Translations under genes and position numbers: made by a program
Notes under the pieces: model-generated
What the model was told of the DNA's origin: nothing
Database searches by the model: none
The model's input: only the letters and a program-made list of their open reading frames with translations
Part shown: positions 1-5,749 of the stretch, piece by piece
Layout: each line of letters begins with the position of its first letter
Numbering within the stretch: position 1 is the stretch's first letter
DNA from: Actinomycetota bacterium
GTDB taxonomy: Bacteria > Actinomycetota > Actinomycetes > JACCUZ01
Length of the DNA stretch: 6,381 nucleotides
Direction: 5' to 3'
Assembly: GCA_030841195.1 (NCBI GenBank)
Contig: JAVEDA010000349.1
Coordinates: 1-6,381, forward strand

Positions 1-173
1 CCGGACTCGGCCAGCATCAGCAGGTGGGCCAGGTCGGCGAGCCCGAGCCCGCGGTGCAGCAGGCCCGCGTCCCCGATCTCCAGGGCGTAGCCGGCCTCGA
101 CCAGCTCGGGCGCCGGTCCGCTGCTGATCCGCGCGTCTGCGCCGAGGTAGCCCTCCGGCAACGTCCCGGTCAT
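1..173 (-). CDS. N-terminal fragment of a probable second aspartase/fumarase superfamily lyase (XcbD1-like candidate), cut by the window edge
   Basis: An ATG at 173-171 opens a frame that stays open to the left edge, giving 57 complete codons; the rest of the gene lies outside the window. It begins 13 nt after the stop of the PLP-enzyme gene, so it is probably the fifth gene of the same operon. No strong Shine-Dalgarno sequence is visible (only a G-rich GGGGCGACGAG just upstream). The fragment ends with an amphipathic stretch, residues 43-57 (LGLADLAHLLMLAES), that resembles the N-terminal helix of argininosuccinate-lyase-like proteins, where a D-x3-(A/L)H-x2-ML-E-x-G pattern precedes the first domain. 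No catalytic motif falls inside the fragment. The AFS call rests on this weak resemblance plus context: the Xanthobacter CoM locus has two AFS genes (xcbC1, xcbD1), and this cluster otherwise shows only one. If correct, it would supply the other AFS step, possibly the decarboxylation. Confidence 0.5.
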   Translation of the reverse strand, partial: MTGTLPEGYLGADARISSGPAPELVEAGYALEIGDAGLLHRGLGLADLAHLLMLAES

Positions 174-186
174 CTCGTCGCCCCGG

Positions 187-1161
187 TCACATCGCCGCCG
201 CCCTTGGCACCGAGAACAGCGTCGGCGCCCCGCCGGTCACCAGGAACACCACCGGCCCGGCCGGCGGGTCACCCAGCAGCGCAGCCATCGCCTTCGCCGC
301 GAACACCGGGTCCAGGAACACACCTTCGGTACGCGCGACCAGCGCGGCGGCCGCGTCGCCCTCGACCGATCGCTGCCCGTAGCCCGGACCCAGATGGCCA
401 CCGCGCACCAGGACGTCCGAGGTCTCGTCGGCAGCCGCCACCACCCCGACCAGCTCGGCCGCACCGCGCGCCAGCTCCTCGACGCGCGCCACGCACTCGT
501 CGGCCGGCCGGCTCACACTCACGCCGACCACGTCGTAGGGAAGCGCCAGCCACCGGGCCCCCGCCACCAGGCCGGCCTGGGTCCCGCAGGAGCCGGTCGC
601 GAGCCACAGCTGCGTGGGGGCAAGCCGCACCGCAGCCAGCTGCCAGGCCAGCTCGAGGCTCGCCGCGACGTAACCGAGAGCCCCCCGCGCGGTGGCACCG
701 CCGCGGGGCAGCACGTAAGGCCGACGGCCGGCGGCCCGCAGCACCGCGGCGGTCTTGTCTATCGCGGCGTCGACCGAGGTGCGTTCCGGGTCGCCGGTGA
801 AGGAGATCTCGGCGCCGGCCAGCTCGGCGAGCATCCGATTCCCGGTCGCCGATGGCGCGGCGTCCCCGTAGAAGAGAAGGTGCGCGTCCAGTCCGGACCG
901 CCGGGCTGCCAGCGCGGCCAGCATGGCCCAGTTCGACTGCGCACCGGCGCCGGTGACCAGGCAGTCGCAGCCCTGGTCCAGCGCGTCGCCGATCAGGAAC
1001 TCCAGCGCCCGCACCTTGTTGCCGCCCAGGCCCAGGCCGGTCAGGTCGTCGCGCTTGAGCCACACCTCGACGCCCGCGGCGGCGGACAGCCGCGGCGCCG
1101 GCCGCAAGGGTGTCGGGGTCGTCGCCAGCTCGACCCGCGGCAGCGAGTGCAGCCCCGTCAT
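187..1161 (-). CDS. xcbE1: PLP-dependent enzyme of the D-cysteine desulfhydrase/ACC deaminase family, probable thiolation enzyme of CoM biosynthesis (XcbE1-like)
   Basis: The product has 324 residues, normal for the family, and is a soluble fold-type II PLP enzyme. The N-terminal pattern PRVELATTPTPL (8-19) leads to LKRDDLTGLGLGGNK (35-49), where K49 is the expected Schiff-base lysine. Next come a QSNWA motif (75-79), the PLP-phosphate loop TGSCGTQAG (189-197), GPGYG (258-262) and TGG (309-311), all typical of the family. Family members cleave C-S or C-N bonds of cysteine or ACC. In bacterial CoM biosynthesis the XcbE1 homologue is thought to install the thiol. The third position of the SN-x motif is Trp78, where I expect His in characterised members. 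The start is ambiguous: the ATG at 1161 overlaps the upstream stop as TGATG, and a GTG at 1164 would overlap it as GTGA and add one residue. Either way translation is probably coupled. The family is certain; the exact reaction is inferred from the neighbours. Confidence 0.85.
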   Translation of the reverse strand: MTGLHSLPRVELATTPTPLRPAPRLSAAAGVEVWLKRDDLTGLGLGGNKVRALEFLIGDALDQGCDCLVTGAGAQSNWAMLAALAARRSGLDAHLLFYGDAAPSATGNRMLAELAGAEISFTGDPERTSVDAAIDKTAAVLRAAGRRPYVLPRGGATARGALGYVAASLELAWQLAAVRLAPTQLWLATGSCGTQAGLVAGARWLALPYDVVGVSVSRPADECVARVEELARGAAELVGVVAAADETSDVLVRGGHLGPGYGQRSVEGDAAAALVARTEGVFLDPVFAAKAMAALLGDPPAGPVVFLVTGGAPTLFSVPRAAAM

Positions 1162-2543
1162 CACGACCCGCCCCGTGCGGCAGCGGCAGCGAGGACGCGG
1201 TCGACGAGCTCGCCGGTCGCACCCAACGCCGACCGCGGGTCGAGCAGCCGCCCCAGCAGCTCGTCGAGATCTCCGTCGCCGGCCGGCTCGAGCAGCTCAG
1301 CCACCGTCGGGTCGGCCCGCAGCGCCGCAGCGAAGGTCAGGCCGCCATCCAGGCCGGCCATCGTCGCGGCGTAGACCGCTTGGTGCGCCGCGTGCTTGCC
1401 GATCCGATCCGTGAGCGCGCGCAGCACCGGCTCCGACAGCACGTACCCCTCGCGGGCATCGATGTTCGCGAGCATCCGATCTGCGTGCACCTCCAACCCC
1501 TCGAGCAGCCGGCAGGCCAGCCCTAGCGCGGTCGCGGTGAGCAAGCAGGCCTCGGGAACGACCAGCCACTCCGCCTTCCAGGCCCGGCCGTCGCGCTCGT
1601 GCTCGTGCACCATGCCCTCCACCGCGACGCCCGCGTCGGCGCGCACCAGCCGGGCCAGCGTCCCGAGATGCTCCGAGAGCTCCGGGTTGCGCTTGTGCGG
1701 CATGGTGATGCTGCCGACCTGACCGGGGGTGAACGGCTCGGACACCTCGCCGATCTCCGGCCGCTGCAGCTGGTACACCTCGTTGCCGATCTTGCCCAGG
1801 GTGCCGGTCACCATCGCCAGCAGGTTCATCACCTCCGCGACCCGGTCCCGCGCGGTCAGCCAGGCGATGTCCGGCGCCGCCAGGCCCAGCCGCGCCGCGA
1901 ACTGCTCGAGCAGCGGCACCGCCGACGTACCCCAGAACTGCATCGTGCCGAGCGCGCCCCCGAGCTGCGCCACCTCCCAGCGCCGCCTCCCCTCGCCCAG
2001 CCGGTCGCGGTGACGGGCCAGCTCCGATGCCCACACGGCGGCCTTGAACCCGAAAGTCACCGGCAGGCCGGGTTGGCCGTGCGTCCGGCCGCACATGACG
2101 GTGTCGCGGTGGGTCCGGGCCAGCGCGAGGGCGGCCTGCTCGGCCCGGCGCAGGTCACGGTCGAGGACGTCACCGACCGCACGCAGCACGAGGCTGGTCC
2201 ACGTGTCCGAGAGGTCCTGCACGGTCGCGCCGTAGTAGACCCAATCGCGCGCGTGCTCGGGCAGCACGGACTGCAGGGTGCGGATCAGGCCGAGGGTCGA
2301 GTGCCCGGTCGCGCGGGTCTGCTCGGCCACGTGCTCAAGGTCGATCTTGGTGATGTCGGCGCTCGACCGGATCGCCTCGGCGGCCTCGACCGGCACCAGC
2401 CCGAGGTCGGCCTGTGCCTCGGCGAGCGTCGCGAGGATCTCCAGCCACGACTGGAAGCGTCCTTCGTCGTCGAGCAGTGCATGCACCTCGGGCGTACTCC
2501 ACAGGTGGCGGTAGACGACGGAGTCGGCGAGGTGCGCCCCCAT
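1161..2543 (-). CDS. Aspartase/fumarase superfamily lyase, probable phosphosulfolactate phosphate-eliminating enzyme (XcbC1-like)
   Basis: The product has 460 residues, typical for the adenylosuccinate lyase/3-carboxymuconate cycloisomerase branch of the superfamily. Visible conserved regions, in order: TRATGHSTLG (76-85, H81), GATVQDLSDT (105-114), GRTHGQPGLPVTFG (152-165, H155 as the usual catalytic-pocket histidine) and the fumarate-lyase signature GSITMPHKRNP (277-287), with S278 at the position of the catalytic serine. Members are homotetramers that perform beta-elimination, normally releasing fumarate. In Xanthobacter Py2 the homologue XcbC1 instead eliminates phosphate from phosphosulfolactate to give sulfoacrylate. 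Position in a comA-led operon favours that role over purine or aromatic metabolism, but it could equally be the XcbD1 counterpart. The ATG at 2543 lies 10 nt after the preceding stop, behind GGCGGCGGCG and no clear Shine-Dalgarno sequence. The stop overlaps the next gene's start. Confidence 0.87.
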   Translation of the reverse strand: MGAHLADSVVYRHLWSTPEVHALLDDEGRFQSWLEILATLAEAQADLGLVPVEAAEAIRSSADITKIDLEHVAEQTRATGHSTLGLIRTLQSVLPEHARDWVYYGATVQDLSDTWTSLVLRAVGDVLDRDLRRAEQAALALARTHRDTVMCGRTHGQPGLPVTFGFKAAVWASELARHRDRLGEGRRRWEVAQLGGALGTMQFWGTSAVPLLEQFAARLGLAAPDIAWLTARDRVAEVMNLLAMVTGTLGKIGNEVYQLQRPEIGEVSEPFTPGQVGSITMPHKRNPELSEHLGTLARLVRADAGVAVEGMVHEHERDGRAWKAEWLVVPEACLLTATALGLACRLLEGLEVHADRMLANIDAREGYVLSEPVLRALTDRIGKHAAHQAVYAATMAGLDGGLTFAAALRADPTVAELLEPAGDGDLDELLGRLLDPRSALGATGELVDRVLAAAAARGGS

Positions 2544-2553
2544 CGCCGCCGCC

Positions 2554-3462
2554 TCAGCCGATCTCGGCCGGGCTCAGCACCTCGACGCCGGTCAGGCTGC
2601 GCAGCGCGGTGCGGATCTCGTCGAGGCTGGTGCCCCACGGAACGACGGCCCGCCCGGGCTCGACCTGGACCCCGCGCTCGAGCAGGCAGCACTTGGTCAG
2701 CGCGAGGCTTCCGTCCGACGTCGCCTGGTCGCGCCTGCGCGGGCAGATGTCGACGCGCGCCGGCTCGTCACCGAAGAAGTGCCGATGGAACTGCAGCGAG
2801 CGCTCGCAGCCGATCATCAGCCAGTCCTCGCGGACCGCCGGCCGCGTGTCGAGGAACGACACCTCGCCCGGCAGGTCCACCCCCGAACCGCGACATGGCA
2901 ACAGGTAATGGTCCGCGACGTTCCCGGCCGCGATCTCGCGGATGTCGACCGCGTCCAGGACGAGCTCCACCGGGGGCAGGTCCTCGTCGAACGCCACCAC
3001 CTGCTCCGCCAGGTCGAACAGCTTGGCCGGCTCCGGCGGGACCACCTCGGTGACCCGGATCCGCACCGGTGCCGGCGCCCAGATGAAGTTCACGTGCTCG
3101 TAGCGCCCGAGCACGACGTAGGCGAGAGCACCGGGACGTTCGTTCGCCAGGGCGGCTCGGGCCAGCGCACTGGCGTTGCCGACGTCGGTCTCCGGAGACT
3201 CGACCCACACCACCTGGTCGGGCCCGGCCAGCAGGCGGGCCTCGACCACAGGAGAGAACAGAGGCTCGAGCGACTCCTTGCGGACGGCAACCAGCGCCAC
3301 CCCGGCAGCACCCTTGAGCACCAGGTAGTCGGTGCGGCGGTAGACCTCCCGGCCGAGCAGCCACGAGACGAGGTCGACCTCGGTCAGCGGGACGTCGGTC
3401 TCCTGCATCGACAGGCCACGGTAGGGACGGGTGACGGTGTTGGGCTCCGGCAGCGGGATCAT
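2554..3462 (-). CDS. Uncharacterised 302-residue protein encoded within the CoM biosynthesis operon
   Basis: I do not recognise this family. The ATG at 3462-3460 overlaps the comA stop as ATGA, and there is no separate ribosome binding site, so translation is probably coupled to comA; this fixes the start over an internal Met19. The protein looks soluble, with no signal peptide or membrane segment. The N-terminal two thirds (about 25-180) read as an alpha/beta domain with alternating hydrophobic strands (YLVLKGAAGVALVAV, 46-60; QVVWVES, 83-89; LAYVVLGRYEHVNFIW, 113-128). The C-terminal part is rich in Cys and His: H185, C190, C219, H226, H228, C240 and the pair C258-C259, in a DHYLLPC context (184-190), an RSLQFHRHFFGDEP context (221-234) and a KCCLLERG context (257-264). 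This spacing could bind a metal or form redox-active thiols, which is inference. Its position as second gene between two pathway enzymes argues for a part in CoM formation: an enzyme, an accessory factor or a sulfur-handling protein. Confidence 0.85.
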   Translation of the reverse strand: MIPLPEPNTVTRPYRGLSMQETDVPLTEVDLVSWLLGREVYRRTDYLVLKGAAGVALVAVRKESLEPLFSPVVEARLLAGPDQVVWVESPETDVGNASALARAALANERPGALAYVVLGRYEHVNFIWAPAPVRIRVTEVVPPEPAKLFDLAEQVVAFDEDLPPVELVLDAVDIREIAAGNVADHYLLPCRGSGVDLPGEVSFLDTRPAVREDWLMIGCERSLQFHRHFFGDEPARVDICPRRRDQATSDGSLALTKCCLLERGVQVEPGRAVVPWGTSLDEIRTALRSLTGVEVLSPAEIG

Positions 3463-4226
3463 CGCAGGGCCAACGCCGCCGCGGTGTCGGCGCGCAGCCC
3501 CAGCCGCAGCGTCTCCAGCGTGATGACGTCGGACGTCGCGATATTGCCGAGGCTGGTGTTGGGCCCGAGATGCTGCACGAACCACGCCTGCTGGTCCTTG
3601 CGTGGCGCCTCGAAGATGACCTTGTCCAGCGGCACGCGCTCGGCGATGGCTGACACCAGCTCCTTGCGCACGGCGCCGTCCTCGTCGTACAGGCCGACCG
3701 TGCCGCTCTCGCGCCCCTCTGCGATGACCCAGCTCGCCCCCGCCTCGAGGTCGGCCGCCATCTCGGTCAGCCAGTTCTCGGTCACGACGGGGGTGTGGCC
3801 GTCCTTGGCACCGGTCTCGGCCAGCACCATGAAGTCGGCCGACAGCGACCGGACCAGGGCGGTCTTGGCGTCGCTGTCGAGGCGCTCGAGCCCGTTGGAC
3901 ACCTCGATCGCGTGCACCCCGATCTCTTCTGCCCACCGGCACAGCTCGGTGACCCGGCCCTGCGCGGCGGCGATCTCGAGCAGCGTCCCGCCGAGGCACA
4001 CCGTGACATTGGCCGCGTCGCACACCGCGACCCGATGCTTGACCGTCGGGTCGATGTAGGAGATGCCCCAGCCGACCTTGAGGATGTCCACGAGGTAGCT
4101 GGTCTGCGCCAGCAGGGACTCGAGTGCGGCCACCGGAAGGCCCTTGTCGAGGGCGTGCGTCAGGCCGCGGTCACGCGGCTTCTGTGAGCGTTCCGGGAGA
4201 TCGAGGAAGTCGGGACAGTCCCACAC
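3459..4226 (-). CDS. comA: Phosphosulfolactate synthase (ComA/XcbB1 family), first step of coenzyme M biosynthesis
   Basis: The enzyme adds sulfite to phosphoenolpyruvate to give (R)-phosphosulfolactate in the cytoplasm. The 255-residue product matches the ComA family in length and along its whole TIM-barrel: LPERSQKPRDRGLTHALDKG (10-29), LKVGWG (49-54), the LGGTLLEIA segment (78-86), AIEVSNG (106-112), MVLAETGAKDG (133-143), VIAEGRESGTVGLYDEDG (167-184), VIFEAPRKDQQ (203-213) and the C-terminal SLGNIATSDVITLETLRLGL (225-244). These strongly resemble archaeal ComA as I remember it. The start is the GTG at 4226, seven nt after a strong AAGGAGG; the frame extends 36 codons further upstream to an ATG at 4334, but that extension has no family similarity. 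It is the first gene of the block, and its stop overlaps the next start as ATGA. A distant alternative is a Bacillus YitD-type homologue, but the neighbours support CoM synthesis. Confidence 0.95.
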   Translation of the reverse strand: MWDCPDFLDLPERSQKPRDRGLTHALDKGLPVAALESLLAQTSYLVDILKVGWGISYIDPTVKHRVAVCDAANVTVCLGGTLLEIAAAQGRVTELCRWAEEIGVHAIEVSNGLERLDSDAKTALVRSLSADFMVLAETGAKDGHTPVVTENWLTEMAADLEAGASWVIAEGRESGTVGLYDEDGAVRKELVSAIAERVPLDKVIFEAPRKDQQAWFVQHLGPNTSLGNIATSDVITLETLRLGLRADTAAALALR

Positions 4227-4233
4227 CGTGGCG

Positions 4234-4240
4234 CCTCCTT
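4234..4240 (-). promoter_or_regulatory. Ribosome binding site of comA
   Basis: On the minus strand this reads AAGGAGG, a near-perfect Shine-Dalgarno sequence, separated by 7 nt (CGCCACG) from the GTG at 4226. It decides the comA start in favour of this GTG over the in-frame ATG at 4334. Confidence 0.85.
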
Positions 4241-4333
4241 CGTCTTGCCTGGCCAGACCGTAGATGGCCCGCACTCGCGGTGTCTGTGCTCCCGCAGGAC
4301 CAACGACTTGCCGTTCCTCGTCCTGCCGGGGCA

Positions 4334-4362
4334 TTGAGCCACCGGGGCCGAGTTCCTAGCGT
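4334..4362 (+). promoter_or_regulatory. Candidate sigma-70-type promoter for the flavoprotein/dehydrogenase genes
   Basis: TTGAGC at 4334-4339 (first four bases match TTGACA) is followed after 17 nt by TAGCGT at 4357-4362, which fits the loose TAnnnT -10 seen in actinobacteria. A transcript would start around 4368-4370, leaving a 5' leader of about 20 nt before the GTG at 4388. This is a pattern match only. Confidence 0.4.
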
Positions 4363-4378
4363 CTGCGCCGAGCCGACT

Positions 4379-4383
4379 GGAGG
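4379..4383 (+). promoter_or_regulatory. Ribosome binding site of the flavoprotein gene
   Basis: GGAGG lies 4 nt before the GTG at 4388. The spacing is short, but the next in-frame GTG codons (4403, 4406) would remove the first beta strand of the FAD-binding fold, so 4388 is the best start. Confidence 0.6.
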
Positions 4384-4387
4384 CGTC

Positions 4388-5749
4388 GTGGGTTCGAGAC
4401 TCGTGGTGATCGGTGGCGGGGCGGCCGGCATGTCGGCAGCCTCTGCCGCGCGGCGGGACGACCCGCACCTGGAGATCGTGGTGCTCGAGACGGGTCCTGA
4501 CGTGGCCTATGGCCTGTGCGGCATCCCCTACTACCTCTCCGGCGAAGTGGCACGGGCGGACCAGCTCCTCGCCTACCCGCCCGAGGTCTTCCGCGACCGG
4601 CGCCGGATCGACGTGCAGACCGGCGCGACCGCGCTGTCCCTCGACCCGGAACGCCACTCCTTGCGCGTCACGCAGCACGGCGAGGAGCGCACCGTGAACT
4701 ACCACCGGCTGATCGTCGCAGCCGGCGGCGCCCCAGTCCTTCCGCCTCTTCCGGGACTCGACGACGACCTGGTGTTCACCGTGCGCTCCCTCGAGGACGC
4801 CGTCGCGCTGCGCAGCCTGCTCGACGCGGGCCGGATCGGGCGCGCGCTCGTCGTGGGAGGCGGGTACGTCGGGCTGGAGATGGCCGAGGCCCTGCGCACG
4901 CGTGGCGTGTCGGTCACGGTCGTCGAGATGCTCGACCAGGTGATGCCCAACCTCGACGGGCCGTTGGCTGCGCTGGTCGAGAAGGAGCTGCTCCGTCACG
5001 ACGTCGACCTGCGGTTGGCCACCGGGCTGGAGCGGGTGGTCCGCGACGTCGACGGGCTGCACGCGGTGGTGGGGGGCGAGGTCATCGACGTCGACGCTGT
5101 CGTGGTGGCCGTCGGCGTCCGGGCTGCCGGCGGCCTGGCGGCGCAGGCCGGCGCTGCGACCGGCCCGGGCGGTGCGTTGACGGTCGATGACCGCATGCGC
5201 ACAAGTCTTCCCGACGTGTACGCGTGCGGCGACTGCATCGCGCCGTACCACCGGGTGCTCGGCCGACCGGCCTTCGTGCCGCTGGGGCCCGCCGCGAACA
5301 AGACGGGGCGGGTCGCCGGCACGGTGGCCGCCGGTGGCGACGCCCAGTTCAACGGCATCGTCGGCACGGCTGTCGTCAAGGTGTTCGACCTGGCGGTCGC
5401 CCGCACCGGGCTCACGATGGCGGAGGCGGAGGCCGAGGGGCTCTCGCCGGTGGCGACCGATGTCGAAGGCCGGTCGCGGGCGAAGTACTACCCCGGCGCC
5501 CAGCCGGTGACGGTGCGCCTGGTCCACGGCGTGGCCGGTCGGTTGCTGGGGGCGCAGATGGTGGGCAACGACGGCGTGGCCAAGCGGATCGATGTGGTGG
5601 CCGCGGCGTTGCAGGCCGGCTTCGACGTCGACGACCTGGCGGACCTCGACCTGTCCTACGCCCCGCCGTACGCGCCGGTGTACGAGCCGATCCTGCTGGC
5701 AGCCCAGCGGGCCAGCAGCACCCTGCACCAGCAGCCGGTCCCGGCATGA
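4388..5749 (+). CDS. Single-cysteine FAD/NAD(P)-dependent disulfide reductase (CoA-disulfide reductase/NADH oxidase type), possible CoM-related reductase
   Basis: The 453-residue protein has the two-dinucleotide-fold layout of its family. The FAD motif VVIGGGAAGMSAA lies at 6-18. GLCGIPYYLSG (42-52) carries the lone active-site C44, as in CoA-disulfide reductases and NADH oxidases that use one Cys with a thiol partner or sulfenate. The NAD(P)H motif VVGGGYVGLEMAEAL lies at 155-169, with E180 ending the following strand, which favours NADH. VYACGDCIAP (278-287) is the second FAD contact. C-terminal Y367/Y368 and Y424 in SYAPPYAPVYEP (423-434) sit where catalytic tyrosines occur in staphylococcal CoA-disulfide reductase. 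There is no C-terminal rhodanese domain. It is not 2-ketopropyl-CoM carboxylase, which has a CxxxxC redox pair. Being divergent from CoM synthesis genes and overlapping a CoM-intermediate dehydrogenase, it may reduce CoM disulfide, a CoM mixed disulfide or a persulfide. The family is sure; the substrate is inferred. Confidence 0.88.
   Translation: MGSRLVVIGGGAAGMSAASAARRDDPHLEIVVLETGPDVAYGLCGIPYYLSGEVARADQLLAYPPEVFRDRRRIDVQTGATALSLDPERHSLRVTQHGEERTVNYHRLIVAAGGAPVLPPLPGLDDDLVFTVRSLEDAVALRSLLDAGRIGRALVVGGGYVGLEMAEALRTRGVSVTVVEMLDQVMPNLDGPLAALVEKELLRHDVDLRLATGLERVVRDVDGLHAVVGGEVIDVDAVVVAVGVRAAGGLAAQAGAATGPGGALTVDDRMRTSLPDVYACGDCIAPYHRVLGRPAFVPLGPAANKTGRVAGTVAAGGDAQFNGIVGTAVVKVFDLAVARTGLTMAEAEAEGLSPVATDVEGRSRAKYYPGAQPVTVRLVHGVAGRLLGAQMVGNDGVAKRIDVVAAALQAGFDVDDLADLDLSYAPPYAPVYEPILLAAQRASSTLHQQPVPA

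Larger units (their letters stand above)
4227..4387. promoter_or_regulatory. 161-bp divergent intergenic region between the comA operon and the flavoprotein gene
   Basis: This is the only sizeable noncoding stretch in the window, and both blocks must be driven from it or from further away. It holds both ribosome binding sites and one plausible plus-strand promoter (annotated separately). I found no convincing -35/-10 pair for the comA direction; TACGGT on the minus strand is a poor -10 candidate with no good -35 partner. Short inverted repeats occur (GGCCA at 4251-4255 with TGGCC at 4265-4269; TGCC/GGCA within 4324-4333) but are too short to call an operator in DNA this rich in GC. Confidence 0.6.

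Noticed and set aside
24..1414. Several plus-strand open frames opposite the PLP enzyme gene
   Set aside because: They are Pro/Arg/Ala-rich composition artefacts antisense to a well-supported gene.
1599..3053. 484-codon open frame on the plus strand
   Set aside because: It is antisense to the AFS gene and the 302-residue gene, rich in Arg/Pro/His, without recognisable domains.
4251..4269. Inverted repeat GGCCA-N9-TGGCC as an operator
   Set aside because: Five-base arms are expected by chance in DNA this rich in GC, and the arms do not extend.
4227..4334. 36-codon N-terminal extension of comA from the ATG at 4334
   Set aside because: It has no similarity to ComA N-termini, and a strong AAGGAGG is correctly placed before the GTG at 4226.
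4124..4387. Upstream extension of the flavoprotein frame
   Set aside because: It overlaps the 5' end of comA in antisense and precedes the FAD-binding strand; GTG 4388 with GGAGG fits the family's normal N-terminus.
4160..5728. 522-codon open frame on the minus strand opposite the flavoprotein gene
   Set aside because: It has low-complexity His/Arg/Gly/Asp-rich content with no motif and lies wholly antisense to a gene with clear family motifs; a GC-rich shadow frame.
4388..5749. Identification of the flavoprotein as 2-ketopropyl-CoM oxidoreductase/carboxylase
   Set aside because: That enzyme has a CxxxxC redox-active pair and a longer N-terminus; here there is a single C44 in a CGIPYYLSG motif.
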